A DNA stretch of 64,000 nt, from assembly GCF_014648035.1 (NCBI RefSeq), contig NZ_BMQI01000005.1:1-64000 (forward strand), given 5' to 3'. Source of the DNA: Shewanella algicola. GTDB lineage: Bacteria > Pseudomonadota > Gammaproteobacteria > Enterobacterales > Shewanellaceae. The notes under the pieces are model-generated. The model worked only from the letters and a program-made list of their open reading frames with translations. It did no database searches and had not been told where the DNA came from. Position numbers and translations under genes: made by a program. Of the stretch, positions 8,289 to 19,985 are shown one piece after another; the stretch's first letter is position 1, and each line of letters starts with the position of its first letter.

Positions 8289-9623
8289 ATGACTGCTAGC
8301 CGCTTGCGCCGTTTGATCATTATTTGCCTTCTTCTGTTCAGTCCTATTGGGACTTGGCAGCCTTTCGTTCACGCTGAAACAATAAAAGCATCACAGGCAG
8401 CCGAACTTAAAAACCGCTTTAGAATCGATTATATGGTCGACAAGCTAACCCTCGTTATCCAACGTAATTATGGTTCTGCACCTGTGGTTGTCGTATTGCC
8501 TGATGGCAGTAAGTGGTATTCAAATCGTCATCCTCAAACAGTCAAATGGGTAGATGGTCTTGCTGCTGATATGATTTATATCGAAAAACCTATGCCTGGT
8601 CCTTGGCAGCTATTAGGTGACATTACCGAAGGTTCAACGATTCAAAAAATCTCTGAACTTGATATTGATGTTGAGCCTTTTCCTCAACCGTTATTTCAAG
8701 GAGAAAGACTTAAAGTTACTGCCAGGCTGCTTGGTGATAACTTAACCATGAGAATGCCAGGCCTTGATTTTATGGTGGAATGGACAGCGAAATTTTCAAG
8801 TCAACATATTATTGGCGAGGATAACTTTGTTACCGGAACTATTATTGTTGGGGCATACAAAGACAATGGTGAAGATTTAGATGAAGTGCCTGACGATGGG
8901 GTATTTACCGGTGCGCAAAATCTTGATCAACCGACAGGTCACTATACGTTAAACGTCACGGCGCGCAATAACCTGTTTGAACGCGAATATGTCATGCCGT
9001 TTGTATTATCAGAGCAGCCAATCACGGCTGAAATGGTACCCAATAACGACCCATTAAAAGGCATTTGGCAAATTCAGACGTCAATAGACGACACGCAAGT
9101 GTTACTTGATCAAACCCATTTTTTGTTTGAGTTAGTTGGGCCTGCCGGTTTACAAATGCCTATCACACTGCAAGATCTCACCAGTGTTGATCAAATTTTG
9201 TATTTACCTAAAGTCAGTGATTTCGGCAGCTACAGGGTGAAAGGAACCGCGGTATCGACCACCATTGATGGCCGAGAGATTGTATTAAATCTACCGGAGA
9301 TGTTTTTTAACTTAATTGAGCCACCAACACCAGGGCCAACAGCTGAAGAGTTAGCTTTACAAGCGGCTGAACAAGCAAAGGTAGAAGAGCAAAAAGCAAA
9401 AGATGATGCCATATTTTGGATTGTTACCGTGAATGTGACGTTATTATTGCTCGGAATTGTTGGGTTAGTGGTATGGCGCAAAAGACAAACATTAGCTAAA
9501 GCGATGGCCGCAGCTGAAAAAAGGTTAAAAGAAAACCCGGCAGTAGAAGAAAGCGCAACAGAGCAACAACCTGAGAGTATCGATTTGGATGACATCGATT
9601 TGACCATGCCAGACGAAAAATAG
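8289..9623 (+). CDS. conserved envelope protein, TIGR03503-like
   Basis: A 444-residue protein with an N-terminal signal or membrane segment (RLRRLIIICLLLFSP), a large extracytoplasmic region rich in beta strands, and one C-terminal membrane helix (about 385-405: IVTVNVTLLLLGIVGLVVW) followed by a short acidic cytoplasmic tail. The architecture and sequence (FPQPLFQGERLKVTARLLGD, YVMPFVLSEQP) match the conserved family I know as TIGR03503, found in Shewanella and Vibrio relatives; no function is established. I place the start at ATG 8289, preceded by GGAGAGGG; the frame remains open upstream to 8244 inside dnaQ. It is probably in the dnaQ transcript. Confidence 0.75.
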   Translation: MTASRLRRLIIICLLLFSPIGTWQPFVHAETIKASQAAELKNRFRIDYMVDKLTLVIQRNYGSAPVVVVLPDGSKWYSNRHPQTVKWVDGLAADMIYIEKPMPGPWQLLGDITEGSTIQKISELDIDVEPFPQPLFQGERLKVTARLLGDNLTMRMPGLDFMVEWTAKFSSQHIIGEDNFVTGTIIVGAYKDNGEDLDEVPDDGVFTGAQNLDQPTGHYTLNVTARNNLFEREYVMPFVLSEQPITAEMVPNNDPLKGIWQIQTSIDDTQVLLDQTHFLFELVGPAGLQMPITLQDLTSVDQILYLPKVSDFGSYRVKGTAVSTTIDGREIVLNLPEMFFNLIEPPTPGPTAEELALQAAEQAKVEEQKAKDDAIFWIVTVNVTLLLLGIVGLVVWRKRQTLAKAMAAAEKRLKENPAVEESATEQQPESIDLDDIDLTMPDEK

Positions 9624-9730
9624 CTGCTACCTTAAATGTGCTTATTGGTAAGATTACTGCTTGAATTTTGTACTTAAAATGAATAATTGCACATTTTTTA
9701 GCTAAACGCGTTAAAACAGTTAAAAAACAG

Positions 9731-9759
9731 TTGACGATTAATTATCACAACTTTATTAT
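9731..9759 (+). promoter_or_regulatory. sigma-70 promoter for tRNA-Asp genes
   Basis: A -35 box TTGACG (9731-9736) and a -10 box TATTAT (9754-9759) are separated by 17 bases. Transcription would begin near 9766, just before the first tRNA-Asp gene. The spacing and near-consensus boxes fit a stable-RNA promoter. Confidence 0.75.
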
Positions 9760-9774
9760 TCATCGCACTTGAGT

Positions 9775-9851
9775 GGAGCGGTAGTTCAGTTGGTTAGAAT
9801 ACCGGCCTGTCACGCCGGGGGTCGCGGGTTCGAGTCCCGTCCGCTCCGCCA
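9775..9851 (+). tRNA. tRNA-Asp (anticodon GTC), copy 1
   Basis: A 77-base cloverleaf nearly identical to E. coli tRNA-Asp. Acceptor stem GGAGCGG pairs with CCGCTCC, anticodon GTC is at 9809-9811, the T arm is CGGGTTCGAGTCCCG, and the CCA end is encoded. Confidence 0.98.
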
Positions 9852-9939
9852 ATCAAGTGCTTGTTTGTACTTAATAAAATATTTACCATGCTTATATTTT
9901 ATCATGTTGTTATTTTATTAAGTGTAAACAAACCGTTTT

Positions 9940-10016
9940 GGAGCGGTAGTTCAGTTGGTTAGAATACCGGCCTGTCACGCCGGGGGTCGCGGGTTCGAGT
10001 CCCGTCCGCTCCGCCA
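9940..10016 (+). tRNA. tRNA-Asp (anticodon GTC), copy 2
   Basis: Identical in all 77 bases to the copy at 9775, with CCA encoded, 88 bases downstream. It is followed at once by a terminator hairpin and a tandem repeat array that includes tRNA-Asp 3'-end remnants. Confidence 0.98.
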
Positions 10017-10546
10017 AATAAACAAGCCCTTACAGCAATGTAAGGGCTTTTTTATTGGTTTTAATCTCCAACAACTTCAACATTTGCCCTCGACACCCGT
10101 CGCGGGTTCACTCATTCAAGATCAGCATCCGTTCCGCCAAATAAACAAGCCCTTACAGTAATGTAAGGGCTTTTTTATTGGTTTTAATTTCCAACAACTT
10201 CAACATTTGCCCTCGACACCCGTCGCGGGTTCACTCATTCAAGATCAGCATCCGTTCCGTTAAATAAACAAGCACTTACAGCTATATAGGGCTTTTTATT
10301 AGTTTTAATCTCCAACAACTTCAACATTTGCCCTCGACACCCGTCGCGGGTTCACTCATTCAAGATCAGCATCCGCTCCGCCAAATAAACAAGCCCTTAC
10401 AGCAATGTAAGGGCTTTTTATTGGTTTTAATTTCCAACAACTTAAATAACTTCAACATTTGACCTCGACACCGGTGCGGGTTCACTCATTCAATCTGAGC
10501 GGTCGCTCTATTAAATAATAAAGCCCTGACTACTAAGAAAGGGCTT
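10007..10546 (+). repeat. about four tandem 122-bp repeats with tRNA-Asp 3'-end remnants and terminator hairpins
   Basis: Starting from the 3' end of the second tRNA-Asp, the motif CCG(CC/TT)AAATAAACAAGC recurs at 10011, 10134, 10257 and 10378, giving periods of 123, 123 and 121 bases; a degraded fifth copy lies near 10507. Each unit holds a hairpin of the AAGCCCTTAC / GTAAGGGCTT type (decayed in the third unit), a constant AT-rich stretch, and then GTCGCGGGTTC plus TCCG(T/C)TCCG. Those last pieces match the T-arm start and acceptor end of tRNA-Asp. The unit resembles in design the tyrT repeats of E. coli, which also carry tRNA 3' ends. No protein-coding potential is evident. Confidence 0.85.
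10024..10053 (+). terminator. intrinsic terminator after tRNA-Asp copy 2
   Basis: Stem AAGCCCTTAC / GTAAGGGCTT with loop AGCAAT, followed by a T run. It starts eight bases after the CCA end of the second tRNA-Asp. The same hairpin recurs in the downstream repeats. Confidence 0.85.
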
Positions 10547-10548
10547 TA
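10519..10548 (-). terminator. terminator downstream of the TonB-dependent receptor gene
   Basis: Inverted repeat TAAAGCCCT / AGGGCTTTA with a 12-base loop lies 25 bases past the end of the minus-strand receptor gene. On the minus strand it is followed by ATTATTTAAT. It is also the last decayed unit of the repeat array. Confidence 0.55.
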
Positions 10549-10572
10549 CGGTGAATGTTTATCGCAACAAGA

Positions 10573-12723
10573 TTAAAAAGAATAATTAACGCTCAGTTCG
10601 AGTGAACGCCCAGCTCCCGCTATTTGCTCAAAACCATGACTATTATCTGCTTTATATTCCGCAATACTGACCCCCCCCAGAGGGAGTTGATAATATTCAT
10701 CAAGTAGGTTCTTTACCGCGACCGTCATAGTGGCTTGTTTCCAAGTGATACTACTGCTTAAATTTAACAATGAATAACTGTCTGTGGTGTTTTCGAGGCG
10801 TGTGTTGTCCACACGATCCTTTTCTGCCACCCATTGCCAGGTCACGCTGTTTTGCCAATCGCCACGTTGATGGTGTAAGCCAAACTCTGTTTGTAATGGT
10901 TTGATTTGATAAAGGGGCTGGTGAGTATCATCTCGTTCACCGTGTGTGGCACTCACATTGGCGGTAATTGACCACATACCACTCGTTTGTTGTGCAAATT
11001 GATACTCCGCATCAATTTTTGCGCCGTATAGCGTGGCGTCTACATTAGTAAATTGTAAAATATTGCGGCTGTTACCTTCGAGTCCACTACTATTGAAACT
11101 ACCCACCACATTGGCGTCAATGTAATCATTAATATCGCTATACCAAGCAGTGGTAGTCAGTGAGAAGTCATCATTGATTTGCTTATATGCTGCACTCAAT
11201 GTGTGGACGGTTTCTTGATTAAGATCGGGGTTGCCAATGTAGCCATTACCGTCACCATACCAACCAATCATGGTGGTTGCCATGGTGCTTTGCCCCCAGC
11301 TATAACGCTCGTACAAATTCGGAGCTCGGCCTTTACGTGCTAATCCAAGCTCAAAGGTTTCGGTATCACTGAGTTGGTAACGCGCCAATAGGGTGGCATC
11401 AATAATATGGTCATCGCGTTGACGCTCAAGGGCATTAAATGCCTCGGCCGCAGCAGCATTAACATTGGTCATCCCCATCATGCTCATGGTGTTATAGGGT
11501 TGTACTTCATCAGCATCGGTGGAGACATATTCATAGCGTAAACCTGCTGACAACCACCAGCGACTGTTGAGCGTTTGTTGCCATTCAGCAAATACTGCAG
11601 CACGTTTTCGCTCACCATTGTTGATATTGATATAGTCATTTGGACTCATCATAGTTGAGCCTGTCACCGCTGGCCAGCTATCGTCAAGTTGATATAAATA
11701 GTACTCCTGACCAAGTAAAAGCATGGCATCTTTATTGATGGGTAATTGCCAATGAAGTTGATAACTTAAATCTTTGCCCGTGGTTTCCATTGGCATTTTG
11801 CCGGTTTTTTCTTCACTAAAGAACCCCATTTCATGTTCAACTCTGTGCCAATTCATTTGGGCACTAAATAAACCGTCATTTTCGAGGTCCAATTGATAGC
11901 GCACGATCGCACCAAAGCTATCATTATTGGTCATATCCATATATTGGTTAGCAAAGCCTTGAAAGGGAATATGTTGGTGAGTGAGTTTTACTGCCAGTTG
12001 CTGTGTCTCGTCTTGCCAGGCGGCCATTAAGGCATGGTTTTGTGATTGATATAAGGTATCGAGTACTTTATCGCCATGGCCATCAACATAGCTATTAGCA
12101 TCTTCGTATGAACCTTGATAACTAAAGCTCAATGTTTGGCTCGCCACGGTAGCATTGACTGCGGCGAGTGTGGTGTCGCTAACACTTTTGTATCCGCCAG
12201 ACACATTGCCACTTTGCCAAATAACATCGTCACTGTTATTAAATATAGGCTGTAAACCGTTCACCTTAATAACACCCGCAATGTTATCACCGCCAGCACT
12301 GACAGGTGATACGCCTGCAACCACTTGTGTAGAAACAATTTGATTTGCTGATATGTATGAAAGTGGTGGATTCATTTGGTTGGCGCAAGAGGCGGTTATA
12401 TCGCTACCATCAATCAGTACTTTAATTCTGTCTCCCATCATGCCATTTAAAATGGGTAATGCTGACACGCCACCAGCTTGCGAAAAATCAACTCCTTGTC
12501 GCGTCAATAATGCTTCAGCAGACCCTAATAAATCCTTGTTATTGGATTGTTGACCGTGTACTTCAAGCCGTTCAATGGTTTCAGTGTTTACTGTATTGAT
12601 GGGGGTCGCAGCCACTTGTGGTGACATTGCAAGTATAATGGCAAGTGATAATGATGTGAGTGGATATGAGAAGTTACTATTTAAAATAGAAGGTTGAGTG
12701 TTATGTGTTGTCAATGTTGTCAC
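10573..12723 (-). CDS. TonB-dependent outer-membrane receptor, copper type (OprC/NosA-like)
   Basis: A 716-residue TonB-dependent transporter: signal region (about 20-40), TonB-box-like ERLEVHG, plug domain (about 60-170) and a beta barrel ending in the aromatic LELSVNYSF. In the plug, DGSDITASCANQMNPP contains Cys113-x3-Met117, matching the CxxxM copper ligands known from Pseudomonas OprC. Methionine clusters in the barrel (MSMMGM, MDMTNN, MPMETTG) also fit copper binding. I therefore infer a copper receptor rather than a siderophore or thiamine receptor, although it is divergent from the thi operon. A terminator follows at 10519-10548. Receptor class is secure; the copper substrate is inferred. 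Confidence 0.85.
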   Translation of the reverse strand: MTTLTTHNTQPSILNSNFSYPLTSLSLAIILAMSPQVAATPINTVNTETIERLEVHGQQSNNKDLLGSAEALLTRQGVDFSQAGGVSALPILNGMMGDRIKVLIDGSDITASCANQMNPPLSYISANQIVSTQVVAGVSPVSAGGDNIAGVIKVNGLQPIFNNSDDVIWQSGNVSGGYKSVSDTTLAAVNATVASQTLSFSYQGSYEDANSYVDGHGDKVLDTLYQSQNHALMAAWQDETQQLAVKLTHQHIPFQGFANQYMDMTNNDSFGAIVRYQLDLENDGLFSAQMNWHRVEHEMGFFSEEKTGKMPMETTGKDLSYQLHWQLPINKDAMLLLGQEYYLYQLDDSWPAVTGSTMMSPNDYININNGERKRAAVFAEWQQTLNSRWWLSAGLRYEYVSTDADEVQPYNTMSMMGMTNVNAAAAEAFNALERQRDDHIIDATLLARYQLSDTETFELGLARKGRAPNLYERYSWGQSTMATTMIGWYGDGNGYIGNPDLNQETVHTLSAAYKQINDDFSLTTTAWYSDINDYIDANVVGSFNSSGLEGNSRNILQFTNVDATLYGAKIDAEYQFAQQTSGMWSITANVSATHGERDDTHQPLYQIKPLQTEFGLHHQRGDWQNSVTWQWVAEKDRVDNTRLENTTDSYSLLNLSSSITWKQATMTVAVKNLLDEYYQLPLGGVSIAEYKADNSHGFEQIAGAGRSLELSVNYSF

Positions 12724-12902
12724 CTGATAGTGTTTTTATAGTGAATTAATTTCACTGAATTTTGTTATCAGATAAATTATATCCTGCTAATGAACGCTCG
12801 GTATGCGACATAATGTCGCAGCCACAATGACTTACCGTATGATAAAGATGCTAGCCACGCTTTTCTTTCTGACTTTAAACCTAACATTCATTTTTTAAGG
12901 GC

Positions 12903-12932
12903 TTGTTATTTGCCATCAAGCTTGCTTATACT
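12903..12932 (+). promoter_or_regulatory. probable promoter of the thi operon
   Basis: A -35-like TTGTTA (12903-12908) and a -10 box TATACT (12927-12932) are separated by 18 bases. A start near 12940 would place the riboswitch at the very 5' end of the transcript, as expected. Confidence 0.55.
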
Positions 12933-12941
12933 GCGTGACAT

Positions 12942-13024
12942 CTTGTCGGAGTGCCATTATGGCTGAGACCGTTTATTCGGGATCCGTTGAACCTGATCAG
13001 GCTAGAACCTGCGAAGGAAACAAG
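12942..13024 (+). promoter_or_regulatory. TPP riboswitch (THI element) upstream of thiC
   Basis: The conserved thi-box is clear: GGAGTGCC, GGCTGAGACC, then TTGAACCTGATCAGGCTAGA and ACCTGCGAAGGAA. The closing P1 stem is CTTGT (12942-12946) with ACAAG (13020-13024). The element binds thiamine pyrophosphate and turns the downstream operon off. About 218 bases of leader separate it from the thiC start, and I see no T-tailed terminator there. Confidence 0.93.
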
Positions 13025-13211
13025 CGTAGTAATGTATATTTTACGGTGTTAATTTAGTTGTATTATTGATCGAGCTAGGCTGATTATTTAATCATAACAG
13101 TCTTCTCTAACTGTTGATTCAATCAAAATTACTCCATTGTAAAAGAGCCATTATTGATGTCGCAAATAGCCTATATTTGCGCCGCAGCGTTACTCAACAC
13201 CTCTCCTGACA

Positions 13212-15206
<1,995 letters not shown>

Positions 15207-15207
<1 letters not shown>

Positions 15208-16865
15208 TGAATCAGCCTAAAAATCCTACCAGCACTAATGTCAGTTCCCGCCCAATTGTATGGACCATTGCGGGTTCTGATAGTGGCGGCGGCGCGGGAA
15301 TACAAGCCGATTTACTGACCATGAATGACTTAGAATGTCACGGCTGCAGTGTGATGAGTGCGATTACAGCACAAAACTCACTGTGCGTTAATCTGGTCGA
15401 ACCCGTATCTGCCAGTATGTTATTAGCGCAGCTTGATACCTTATGGTCAGATTTGCCCGCTAAAGTGATTAAAATTGGCCTTATCGCCAACCAACAGCAG
15501 TTAGGGTTAATTGCTGAGTGGTTAAGGCGATTGAAACAACAATCACAATTGCCTTTTGTGGTACTCGATCCGGTGTTAGTGGCCAGTAGTGGCGATTATT
15601 TAAGTGATAGTCGTATCGACTTTAGCCCGCTTGCGGGGTTAATTAGCGTAATAACACCTAATTATCACGAGCTGTACCACCTAAGTGCGAGTTTACTGCC
15701 AGCGTGTGAGCCGCCAACGCAGAATCACAGTCAACAACACAACATGATATTAGCGGCGCAAAGTTTAGCTGAACATTTTCATTGTCATGTGGTTGCCAAA
15801 GGTGGAGATGCCAGTTGGCAGCAACAGCGTGCGATTGATGTATATGTCAGCAAGCAAGTGCAGGGGGCAAGTACGCTTTATGATAATCAGGTGTTTTTAT
15901 TAAGCAGCGCCCGAGTCGATACCACTCATCATCATGGCAGTGGTTGTACATTATCGTCTGCCATTGCAAGCTTTGTCGCCCATGATTACGTGGTGCATGA
16001 TGCCATCGTGTTGGCTAAGGCTTATGTCACTAATGGATTAATCCATAGCCGTGCTGTAGGCAACGGACCGGGTGTATTAGCGCGCACAGGCTGGCCAGAT
16101 AATTTACTGTTAATGCCGCAAATCAGTGGCGTTAATGCTCAGCATAGCCACAACAATGTTAATCCCATAAAAGCGCCTCGAGTTGCACCGTTAGGGGTTT
16201 ACCCCGTGCTAGATTGCTTAAGTCAATTAACACAGGTACTGGCTGCAGGCTGTAAAACCGTGCAATTTAGAGCGAAACTCATTGATGAAGATGATCCAAT
16301 ACAAGAGCAACAGTTAGAGGCCGATATTTGTGAAGTGATTAAGATTGGTAAAGCATTTAATGCCCAGATATTTATTAATGACCATTGGCAACTCGCGATC
16401 AAGCATCATGCTTTTGGCGTGCATTTAGGCCAAGAAGATTTAGCTTGTGCCAATATAGAAGCCATACAACAAGCTGGACTGGCTCTTGGCATTTCAAGTC
16501 ACAGTTATTTTGAAGCCTTAATCGCGCATCAATGTTCACCGACTTACATTGCTCTTGGGCATATATACCCAACCACCACCAAACAAATGCCCTCCGCGCC
16601 GCAAGGGTTAGCCAAGCTACGTCGTTATGTCAGTTTAATGGCTAAGCATTACCCAACCGTGGCAATAGGCGGCATAAATCTATCGCGCCTTGCAGATGTT
16701 GCTAACTCAGGCGTGGCAGAGGTTGCCGTCGTTAGGGCGATATCACACGCTAGCGATGTGGCAGAGGCCTATCGCCAATTACACCAAGCATGGCTTCATC
16801 TCACAAGGACTCGTAAATATCTCACTGTTCATCAGCGCAACAACGACGGTCAGGAGGCAATATGA
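15207..16865 (+). CDS. thiDE: bifunctional HMP-P kinase / thiamine phosphate synthase (ThiD-ThiE fusion)
   Basis: Two enzymes in one 552-residue chain. The N-terminal ThiD part (about 15-290) phosphorylates hydroxymethylpyrimidine phosphate: VWTIAGSDSGGGAGIQADLLT binds substrate and HHHGSGCTLSSAIASF holds the anion-hole and catalytic region. The C-terminal ThiE part (about 325-530) couples the pyrimidine and thiazole halves: KTVQFRAK, IFINDHWQLAIKHHAFGVHLGQEDL, ALGHIYPTTTK and VAIGGINLS. The fusion puts the last pyrimidine step and the coupling step together and is common in Shewanella and relatives. It overlaps thiF by four bases (ATGA), implying translational coupling. Confidence 0.95.
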
Positions 16866-17689
16866 AAAGCTTAACTGACAGAGAGTACCAGCAATACTCT
16901 CGGACAATGTTACTCAACGACATTGGTGAAGCAGGACAAATAGCAATAATGAATAGTCAGGTCGCTATTATTGGAATGGGCGGTTTAGGTCTGCTAGTGG
17001 CCCAGTATCTTGCTGCGGCGGGTGTTAAGCATCTGCTATTTATTGATAATGATGTTGTGGAGATTTCAAATCTACCGAGGCAATTACTTTATACACCAAC
17101 TGATATTGGCAAGCCAAAGGTGACGGTGGCAAAGCGCACATTCAGTCGTATACACAGTGATATTCACATTGATGCAATGAATATTAAACTCACCGATGAC
17201 ACGATTAAAGCCAACCTACAGCTAATCACTAGCAAACTCGCAGATGTTGATGTGGTATTTGATTGCACCGATAACTTGCCCAGTCGGCATGTGATTAATC
17301 AATTATGTGTACAACACCAGTTGATTTTAATCAGCGGCGCCATTAGCGGTTACCAGGGGCAAGTGTTTTGCCTCAACTTTGCAGACCAGACTTCAGTGAT
17401 ATTGTCTGGTTGTTATCACTGTTTATACCCCAGTCATACTCATATTGAACAAAACTGCACACAGCAAGGCGTGCTTGGTCCTGCTGTGGGTGTGATAGCG
17501 AGTATGCAAGCCTTGATGGGATTACAGCATATTAGCTCTACGCTCAACCAATATGGTGTATTGCATTGCTTTAATGCGAAATCTTTTTTATGGCAACAAG
17601 CTCAAATGAGTCGAGATCATCAATGCCATGTTTGTAAGCCAATGCACATTAGCGCGCAAGATCAGGGAGCAGAATATGTCACTAATTAA
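16862..17689 (+). CDS. thiF: ThiS adenylyltransferase
   Basis: An E1-like enzyme that adenylates the C-terminal glycine of ThiS so it can receive sulfur for thiazole synthesis. The 275-residue protein shows the nucleotide loop GMGGLGLLVAQYLAAAGV, IDNDVVEISNLPRQLLYT, and the DCTDNLPSRHVIN region. Two CxxC pairs, CYHC (about residue 184) and CHVC (about 253), form the structural zinc site. It overlaps thiDE by four bases and thiS by 14. Confidence 0.95.
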   Translation: MKSLTDREYQQYSRTMLLNDIGEAGQIAIMNSQVAIIGMGGLGLLVAQYLAAAGVKHLLFIDNDVVEISNLPRQLLYTPTDIGKPKVTVAKRTFSRIHSDIHIDAMNIKLTDDTIKANLQLITSKLADVDVVFDCTDNLPSRHVINQLCVQHQLILISGAISGYQGQVFCLNFADQTSVILSGCYHCLYPSHTHIEQNCTQQGVLGPAVGVIASMQALMGLQHISSTLNQYGVLHCFNAKSFLWQQAQMSRDHQCHVCKPMHISAQDQGAEYVTN

Positions 17690-17924
17690 CGCAACACCGT
17701 CTATCACCGTTACAACAGATTTGATTCGTCTAGAGCTCAATGGCACAACCGTGATGCTTGAGTCAGACTTAAGTTTGTCGGGGCTATTGGTTGTTAACAA
17801 TATTGATGTCGCGAGTGTGGCCATTGTGGTTAATGACACTGTGATCCCCCGCAGTGGTTGGCAACACATTCAATGTCAGGCAAATGATCGCATTAACGTA
17901 TTTTCAGCCGTGGCGGGAGGTTAA
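17676..17924 (+). CDS. thiS: sulfur carrier protein ThiS
   Basis: A small ubiquitin-like sulfur carrier, 82 residues, ending in the required Gly-Gly (FSAVAGG). The last glycine becomes a thiocarboxylate and gives sulfur to ThiG. VVNDTVIPRSGWQHIQCQANDRI is the typical ThiS core. I start it at ATG 17676 inside the thiF 3' end, preceded by GGGAG. It is somewhat longer at the N terminus than E. coli ThiS (66 residues). thiG follows after three bases. Confidence 0.92.
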   Translation: MSLINATPSITVTTDLIRLELNGTTVMLESDLSLSGLLVVNNIDVASVAIVVNDTVIPRSGWQHIQCQANDRINVFSAVAGG

Positions 17925-17927
17925 ACC

Positions 17928-18698
17928 ATGTTGACGATAGCCAACCATCAATTTAGTTCTCGCCTGTTCACCGGTACCGGTAAGTTTAGCGATCAGCAAA
18001 CCATGCTGGCAGCCATCGCTGCGTCTCAATCACAGCTGGTGACCTTGGCAATGAAGCGCATCAATTTACACAGTAAACATGATGATTTATTAGCGCCACT
18101 GCAATCAATGGGCGTTCAGTTATTGCCTAATACTGCAGGGGCTCGCAACGCCAAAGAGGCAATATTTGCCGCACATCTTGGCCGTGAAATGTTAGCCACA
18201 AACTGGATTAAATTAGAAATACACCCGGATCCTAAATATCTGATGCCCGATCCTGTTGAAACCTTATTGGCTGCTAAGCAACTGTGCGAGCAAGGGTTTA
18301 TTGTACTGCCTTATGTACACGCCGACCCCGTGTTATGTAGACGCTTAGCAGAGGTAGGTTGTGCCGCAGTGATGCCATTAGGCAGCCCCATTGGTAGTAA
18401 TCAAGGCCTGGCCAGTGAAGCTTTTTTAAAGATTATTATTGAGCAAGCAACGGTGCCTGTGATTATCGATGCAGGTATTGGGGCACCTTCTCAAGCCTGT
18501 CGGGCCATGGAGATGGGGGCCGATGCCGTATTGGTTAATACTGCCATTGCCAGTAGCGCCGAGCCTATCAAAATGGCACGATGCTTTGCTCAAGCCGTTG
18601 AAACCGGAAGGTTAGCCTATGAAGCTGGGCTTGGACAGATTAATCGACAGGCTTATGCAACCAGCCCATTAACCGGATTTTTAGGCGGTGGACTATGA
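17928..18698 (+). CDS. thiG: thiazole synthase
   Basis: This enzyme joins deoxyxylulose phosphate, dehydroglycine and ThiS sulfur into the thiazole ring. The 256-residue TIM-barrel protein is close to E. coli ThiG over its whole length: [44 protein letters not shown] (Schiff-base Lys95), [14 protein letters not shown], and the phosphate site [12 protein letters not shown]. It is in the thi operon and overlaps thiH by four bases (ATGA), matching the known ThiG-ThiH partnership. Confidence 0.97.
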   Translation: MLTIANHQFSSRLFTGTGKFSDQQTMLAAIAASQSQLVTLAMKRINLHSKHDDLLAPLQSMGVQLLPNTAGARNAKEAIFAAHLGREMLATNWIKLEIHPDPKYLMPDPVETLLAAKQLCEQGFIVLPYVHADPVLCRRLAEVGCAAVMPLGSPIGSNQGLASEAFLKIIIEQATVPVIIDAGIGAPSQACRAMEMGADAVLVNTAIASSAEPIKMARCFAQAVETGRLAYEAGLGQINRQAYATSPLTGFLGGGL

Positions 18699-19813
18699 CC
18701 ACGTTTGCTGAGCAATTTAAGCAGATATCAATAAGTGATATGTCATTAACAATGAAAAGCTGTACTGCCAGTGATGTCGAGTGGGCGTTACAAAATCCTA
18801 CCGCTAACTTAAACAGCTTAATGACATTATTATCGCCAGCTGCGATGGCATATTTAGAACCCATGGCTCAACAAGCTGCAGCTATAACGCGACAACGTTT
18901 TGGCGCCAATATCGGCTTATATTTACCCCTTTATTTGTCTAACTTATGTGCTAATGAGTGTGATTATTGTGGTTTTAGCATGAGAAATAAACTTAAGCGT
19001 AAAACCTTGTCATCATTAGAACTTGAGCAAGAAATCGCCATTATCAAACAACGTGGCTTTAATTCGGTATTGCTGGTTTCTGGTGAACATGAAACCAAAG
19101 TCGGCATGAAATATTTTGAGTCAATGTTGCCTCAAGTCAAAGCGGCATTCAGTCAGGTTGCGATGGAGGTGCAACCGCTTAACATATCTGAGTATCAGCG
19201 TTTAAGACAATTAGGGCTTGATGCTGTGATGATATATCAAGAAACATACCATCCGCAGACTTATGCAAAACACCACACTCGAGGCAATAAGCAAGACTTC
19301 GCTTATCGGCTAACCACACCCGATAGAGTGGCACAAGCAGGGGTTGATAAAATAGGTTTAGGGGTATTATTAGGTTTAGATGATTGGCGAGTAGATGCGT
19401 TATTAATGGGCCACCATTTAGCCTATTTAGAAAACACTTACTGGCGCACTCGTTACAGCATTTCTTTACCCCGTTTACGGCCTTGTACTGGCGGGATAAT
19501 CCCAAAAGTGACTTTGACGGATGCGGGTCTTGTGCAATTGATTTGTGCCTTTAGATTATTTAATCCCCAGTTAGAAATCAGTTTGTCGACCCGTGAATCT
19601 CCCAGTTTGCGCGATAATTTACTGCCCTTGGGGATCACTCATTTAAGCGCGGGGAGTTCAACCCAACCTGGCGGTTATCAAAACCCAAGCAGTGAGTTAG
19701 ACCAATTTGACATTAGCGATGAGCGCTCGGTCGAGCAAGTTGTGACACAACTAAAACATCGTGGCTTCAACCCTTTATGGAAAGATTGGGAGATGGGTTG
19801 GATAAGTGACTAA
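18695..19813 (+). CDS. thiH: 2-iminoacetate synthase (tyrosine lyase)
   Basis: A radical-SAM enzyme that splits tyrosine to give dehydroglycine for ThiG, with p-cresol as by-product. The 372-residue protein has the cluster motif [10 protein letters not shown] (Cys85, Cys89, Cys92; CxxxCxxC), then [13 protein letters not shown] and the [13 protein letters not shown] and [12 protein letters not shown] blocks of the family. Its use points to an anaerobic-type route to the glycine imine; no thiO oxidase gene is seen in this operon. It is the last gene of the thi operon; no T-tailed terminator follows, only a 19-base palindrome at 19904-19922. Confidence 0.96.
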   Translation: MTTFAEQFKQISISDMSLTMKSCTASDVEWALQNPTANLNSLMTLLSPAAMAYLEPMAQQAAAITRQRFGANIGLYLPLYLSNLCANECDYCGFSMRNKLKRKTLSSLELEQEIAIIKQRGFNSVLLVSGEHETKVGMKYFESMLPQVKAAFSQVAMEVQPLNISEYQRLRQLGLDAVMIYQETYHPQTYAKHHTRGNKQDFAYRLTTPDRVAQAGVDKIGLGVLLGLDDWRVDALLMGHHLAYLENTYWRTRYSISLPRLRPCTGGIIPKVTLTDAGLVQLICAFRLFNPQLEISLSTRESPSLRDNLLPLGITHLSAGSSTQPGGYQNPSSELDQFDISDERSVEQVVTQLKHRGFNPLWKDWEMGWISD

Positions 19814-19985
19814 TATCAGCGTCGCGCAGCGCCTAAAAACTGTACATTTATGTCGATTTAAGCCATACTAAATTGTCATTTTGGCTAGGAGAGTGCGTAG
19901 ATAGAGCGTTAATTTAACGCTCGTAGTTAAAGTGCTAGCCTCAAATATCAATATCAAGTTTATAAACGCTATCAGGAGCAAAAAT

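Noticed and set aside
9230..9607. Minus-strand frame of 125 codons
   Set aside because: Antisense to the TIGR03503-like gene; its composition mirrors that gene and it lacks a start site.
9955..10161. Plus-strand frame MVRIPACHAGGRGFESRPLR
   Set aside because: Translation through tRNA-Asp and the repeat array; the same spurious peptide appears over many tRNA genes.
10007..10546. Possible CRISPR array
   Set aside because: The repeated units are about 122 bases with no alternating unique spacers, and they contain tRNA remnants and terminators; there are no cas genes.
9775..10546. Attachment site of a currently integrated element at tRNA-Asp
   Set aside because: No integrase gene or cargo lies nearby; only the short 3'-end remnants in the repeats hint at past integration.
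19904..19922. Palindrome GAGCGTTAA / TTAACGCTC after thiH as a terminator
   Set aside because: It has a one-base loop and no T run; it may be an operator for the downstream pair, but the evidence is thin.
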